Assembly: GCA_036768485.1 (NCBI GenBank)
Contig: JAVLUZ010000693.1
Coordinates: forward strand, 674,721 to 738,720
Direction of reading: 5' to 3'
DNA length: 64,000 nucleotides
Origin: Mermis nigrescens
Taxonomy: Eukaryota > Nematoda > Enoplea > Mermithida > Mermithidae
Positions 59,950-64,000 of this stretch are shown one piece after another. Every line of letters begins with the position of its first letter. Position 1 is the first letter of the stretch. A program made the translations under genes and the position numbers. Below the pieces are notes generated by a model, which saw nothing but the letters and a program-made list of their open reading frames with translations, was not told the DNA's origin and did no database searches.

Positions 59950-61075
59950 AAATCAGATTTAACAATTTTCTTAAGTTTAGCTTCGCGTGTTTTTGCTACT
60001 AATAGAAGGCTTGATGAGAAAGGCTGAACGTAGTATTTGGACCCAGCATTAATTTTTTTGGCAATTTTTAACCTATAAAAGTTTTTGGAACATTTGGACT
60101 TAGGCGATGCCCATGTATAGCCGCTAAAGAATTTTCAGAGACATGATGTACGACATACGTAAGAGCGTGCTGAGCTAGAGACCCCTTGAAGTAATTTTTC
60201 AGAGTTGCATTATTTTCTGCTGGTAAAAAAGTCAAAGGCATCAGTAACACAATATGAGTAATCTACGTAATAAACATCTGTACTAAAAAGAGTATATACT
60301 TGAACTATCAAGCGAATAAACGAAACCACGAAAAAATTATCAGGAATTTTTATAAAATATTGCAGATAAAAATGATAAAAAGAAGCATAAATTAATTTTA
60401 CTTCAAAAATTGAGATAGACTGCGTTGTGGATGTTAGATTTTGAGTCGGTATAAATGTGCTACATATAAATACAAAATAAAGTAAATGAAATATAAAGTA
60501 AAATAAAATATAGTATAAATAAAATGCTATACAATATCAATAAAAAATATAGTATAAGATACGCAATCTATTCACCCGCCCATATGTGCGGTCTAACTCA
60601 CCCCAAATCCCACCACGCTCAACCGCAATTAGAACATGTACATGCAGTGAAATAACTGTAAGCTCCGGAAAAATGAAAATTGCGTTTAATTCAATTTCGA
60701 GTAGTAATCGACCATATTAGCTCTTACGGCTCAAATGAGCAAATCATTCAAAATTCAAGGCCCACGAATGTGGCGAATGTCAATTTTTAGGGCAGTAAAA
60801 GAATCGATTTTACTCTACTTTTTGCGCTCGCTTATTAAATTATCCTCAGCTTGTTCACATGGAAACAGGCTACGCATAGCACTTTTCTTACTTCGTTTTA
60901 TTTGATTTACTGCCCAACATCCTCTCGAGTAGTTAACTTAATTTTTGCCTCTTGAGCCTGCTGCTCTTTTCGCGACTAAACATAGTCCGGGGACTTTTCA
61001 TGCGAATTCACCTCGAAAATTCTCATAATCATATCAGTTTTTTGGACATTTAAAATTTAGGAATGATTTCCAATT
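59950..61075. other. unassigned stretch
   Basis: AT-rich with TATAAAATA-type simple sequence near 60470-60560. A minus-strand frame at 60068-60250 reads coherently but has no recognised motif. Confidence 0.4.
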
Positions 61076-61079
61076 TTGT

Positions 61080-62300
61080 AACTTACCATAGGTAGCGCGT
61101 TAGCGCTTACCTATAATATACTTGGGTACCCCTGAACACCTTTTCAGCTCCCCCTATAGCAACACTGGGATACTTCTGCATTGTGCGGTTTTTTTAAAGA
61201 TAGATAACAAAAAGAATTCCATGTTGCCATTTTTATAATTTTTTTACACTTCTACCCGGTGTTTAAAGAGCGTGTAAGGTTTTGCTGAAACGTTATAACA
61301 TATAGTTTTTTTTTAAATTTTGGTCAGTCACACGACTTTTCGAACTCAGTTTTGCGTTATGTTCAGTCTGGTTTTATGATATTGTAGACGAATGAGTAAG
61401 CTCGATACGATATTTTTTATTTTGACGAAAAGTTACGTCAATTCAGGATGAGGCACTGCAAAGATTGTAAAGAATCTGTAGGGTGACAAACCACATTTTG
61501 GCCTCTTTGCTTGTCTGCCAACAAATCCAGTTACGAGTTCCAAGAAATTTTTCAGCCAGCAAAAGTGTATTAAGGCCCACGGGGTACTTTTAGGTCACCT
61601 GCACACTATCTTACACTCCATACGGATTTAGATTCAGGAGTTCAAACTTTACGCTCTTGTGGATGTTGTAAAAAACATATTTTGTCTCAGATTTCTCTGT
61701 CAAGTTCTCCGGTTATAAGTCGGGACAAACTGAATAAAATGAAATTAGAGTACGTTCTAACAACTACATGTATCAGCAAATTGCCTTTGAAAACTCAATA
61801 TTGAGTAAAATCTAGCGGTGTAAAGCTCGAGATCAGGGGTGAAACAAGAAGGAAACAAATTTTGTTCCCTTTTCTGATTGGTCCATAACTGAAATATTTT
61901 GCGGAACGGAGTTCATCGCATACACAAACGTACTACGATTCAGTGGCTACAAACTGGCTCCATCTAAACTTTTCTACACTAAATGGGTAGTTACGTTCAG
62001 ATTTTTAAAGTTTACGATGTGGTGGATGGTGGAAAAGTACGTTTTTGCTCCTTTTCTTTGTCCGCAAATCACATTGTTTAGAAGTCGAAATAAGTCGAAT
62101 AGAAACAAATGAAAGTACTTTTTAAGAGGTATACGTCACAGCAAATTATGTATATTTACATCAATATTGAGCTTTTCCGGAGGTGTAGAGTCAAGAATCT
62201 AAATGTTAAACGTGTTTCTGTCTTGTTTTTTCTGACAAACTTTCCGCTTTTGAGTCCTACACATAATCAAAAGTCAAAAAAATGGACCAAGGGTCAAACG
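61080..62300 (-). repeat. repeat module P, distal part (inverted)
   Basis: Reverse complement matches 42150-44015 and 28480-28930: TTGTTGGCAGACAA, AAATTTTGGTC-type words, ATCTATCTTTAAAAAAACC and the word GCGCGTTAGCGCTTACCTA at the distal end. It continues directly into the array part at 62330. Confidence 0.82.
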
Positions 62301-62329
62301 TGATCCGCCAGTTGCGTGCGTTTGTTTAC

Positions 62330-63270
62330 ACTCTACAGTAATGTAAAGTGGTTTACATCTAATATTTGTCAGTCGGCGCACCGTCGCGGAGAGATAATGT
62401 TTTAATAAATATTGGTCGAAATATCACAGTAATATCAAAATTACGAATCCGAGTAAAATCTTCTTTACACTAAGAGGTTGTATAACGCTTACAATGCAAA
62501 TTAGCTTAAGTTCTAGAGCGTTGCGAATATTTAATGTTTTTTCAAAATGTGCTATGTAACGTCAGAATAACCAATCTGACTTTAAGTCTACCCTACACCC
62601 AGTAGTCGTATAACGTCTACACTATTCTATTAATTTTTGATGTGTAAAGTTGACACTACATAATTATTGTACCTCCAGAGCGTTGCGAAGAGTGAATTTT
62701 TTCAAAATATGTCCCGTAATGGTCAGGATTACGAAATAGACTGCTTATTTTCTTTACACCCAGCAGTAGTGTAAAGTTTACACCAAAAATCTAACTTCAA
62801 GTTTTTGAGCATTGCACGTGCTTAATTTTTGTGAATGTTCCATGTAACGTTAGGATTAAAAATCTAAATCGTAAGTGTCCTTTACACTCAAGTATTTTGG
62901 TAAAATTTATGCCGAAAACGTTCGATTTGTTTGAATGATGTAAGGTTGTCTTGTTTAACAAAGATAATGCGAATCTTAAGACTAATATTGTTTTCCACGT
63001 TCTTGAACTGATGTCATTATTGAGGCATGTTACCGTATGTGTTTATCGACTTATTTAATCGAATCATGCAGATTGAAAGTAGCGTACTAGCTAGGGAAAA
63101 TGGTCCGATTAAAGTAAAAGGACGAATATACTTGGAATTATACATCATTAGGGGCATAAAAGGAGGGGACTGCCTGTAAAATTGTAAGAATCCACTAGAA
63201 ATACGACTTTCGCTGAAAAATGAAGAAAATCGAAGTACATTCTGCGGCTTCTAAATAAGCGTGCCTTCAC
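62330..63270 (-). repeat. repeat module P, array part (inverted)
   Basis: Reverse complement of 22240-23180 over its whole length, including ATGTAAAGTGGTTTACATCT at one end and GTCCCCTCCTTTTATG near the other. Four degenerate units of about 125-165 bp (near 62450, 62580, 62745 and 62870) each carry TTTACAC and an ATTTTT...ATGTAACGT core. Confidence 0.85.
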
Positions 63271-63745
63271 AAAACGTGGTCCATTACCTCAGAAAAAGAG
63301 ATAATAAGGAAGCTTTGATGTGTTTTAAAACCATTTTAGTTTCTTATCAGTGTCACAGTTTTCTTTCAAATATCTAACCAATATTTTGTTAATCGTCAAT
63401 GGCTCCATAAATGAATTATGACAAGCTCACCATCTTGTTAATAGTTGCCCCATAACAATGCGTGCCATGTTAACGTAAGAATGCACATTATGTTGTTTTT
63501 TGATTAGCGATCGTTTCTCTTCTAGCAATAAGCTATCATGTTATTTATTTTTACGTCGGAAGTGCTTGTCCCTTCTGCAGGCCGCAAAATATACTTCGAT
63601 TTTTTGCATTCTTGAGCGGAAGTCGTATTTTTAGTAGATTCTTACAATTTTCACAGTCAGACATAGGTAACTTTTCCCTAGTCCCCTACTTCTATATCCT
63701 AAATAATGCATGATTCCAAATATATTCGTCCTTTTTGTCCCATCG
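63115..63745. repeat. inverted arms flanking a ~320-bp spacer
   Basis: The left arm (63115-63255) and the right arm (63581-63745) are reverse complements: both contain CGAAGTACATT/AATATACTTCGATTTT, AAGTCGTATTT, AGATTCTTACAATTTT and the TAGTCCCCT word. Thus two module ends lie head to head here, and a second module copy may continue beyond 64000. Confidence 0.75.
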
Positions 63746-63749
63746 GAGT

Positions 63750-64000
63750 ATTTTTTCTTGCTAGTGTAACAATATCTTTATCTGTCTTAAAGATTATTTA
63801 CTGTTAAAGTCAGAAAAGTCGGCAATACGATTTGTAAAATTCGAGTTCGCTGATATGTTTTCTTACTTTTGCCATACGCTTTTATTTTATTGTTACATAA
63901 TCATCATAAATGGGCATCAACTGGATTCTGATATTAGAATAAATTTGATATATCGAAACCAATAAAATGAATTAAAATAAAATTTATATAAATTGAATCA
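63750..64000. other. window end, unassigned
   Basis: Follows the right inverted arm and diverges from the other module copies after about 63780. Nothing recognised. Confidence 0.4.

Overview
The window looks like AT-rich nuclear DNA from an animal, most likely an arthropod. It has GT-AG introns, tRNA-derived SINEs, several families of short hAT-type elements with 8-bp target duplications, a Tc1/mariner element, Polinton (Maverick) capsid genes and long ATT/TAA microsatellites. There are no operons or bacterial features. I cannot name the species. Coding density is low, and almost all long open frames are chance products of AT-rich or repetitive DNA.

The central feature is a tandem duplication. 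Unit 1 covers about 14.5-36.95 kb and unit 2 about 36.95-53.58 kb. Each unit carries, in the same order: a ~26-bp minisatellite, a tRNA-SINE, coding exon 1, intron 1 with a hAT-type element, coding exon 2, a long intron 2 full of transposons, coding exon 3, intron 3 ending in another hAT-type element, coding exon 4, and a TAA microsatellite. The four exons join in frame in unit 2 to give a predicted 260-residue protein with two HMG boxes and an N-terminal stretch without acidic residues. Size and layout resemble the mitochondrial transcription factor A (TFAM) family, but that name is an inference. In unit 1 exons 1, 2 and 4 are open, while exon 3 has four single-base insertions, so that copy is a probable pseudogene unless these are sequence errors.

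Intron 2 of unit 1 also holds a decayed Polinton cassette (about 23.5-27.3 kb) with six recognisable gene relics in one direction: two small proteins, a GLGSFF-type protein, two capsid-type proteins and an adenain-like protease. All carry frameshifts or stops. I saw no polymerase B, integrase or packaging ATPase. A repeat module rich in TTTACAC motifs surrounds it and recurs in whole or part at 10.5, 22.2-23.2, 28.5, 42.2-43.6 and 61.1-63.3 kb. The last copy is inverted, so a long inverted repeat brackets the gene pair about 40 kb apart.

Left flank (0-14.5 kb): SINE, hAT-type elements, tRNA-like relics, a locally duplicated block with an exon-like frame and an assembly gap, and two short frames beginning with clear signal peptides (9632 and 13624). 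Right flank (53.6-64 kb): three short hAT-type elements, the inverted repeat module, and otherwise unassigned DNA. Insertions shared by both units predate the duplication; insertions private to one unit postdate it or mark later losses, so the locus carries its own relative timeline.
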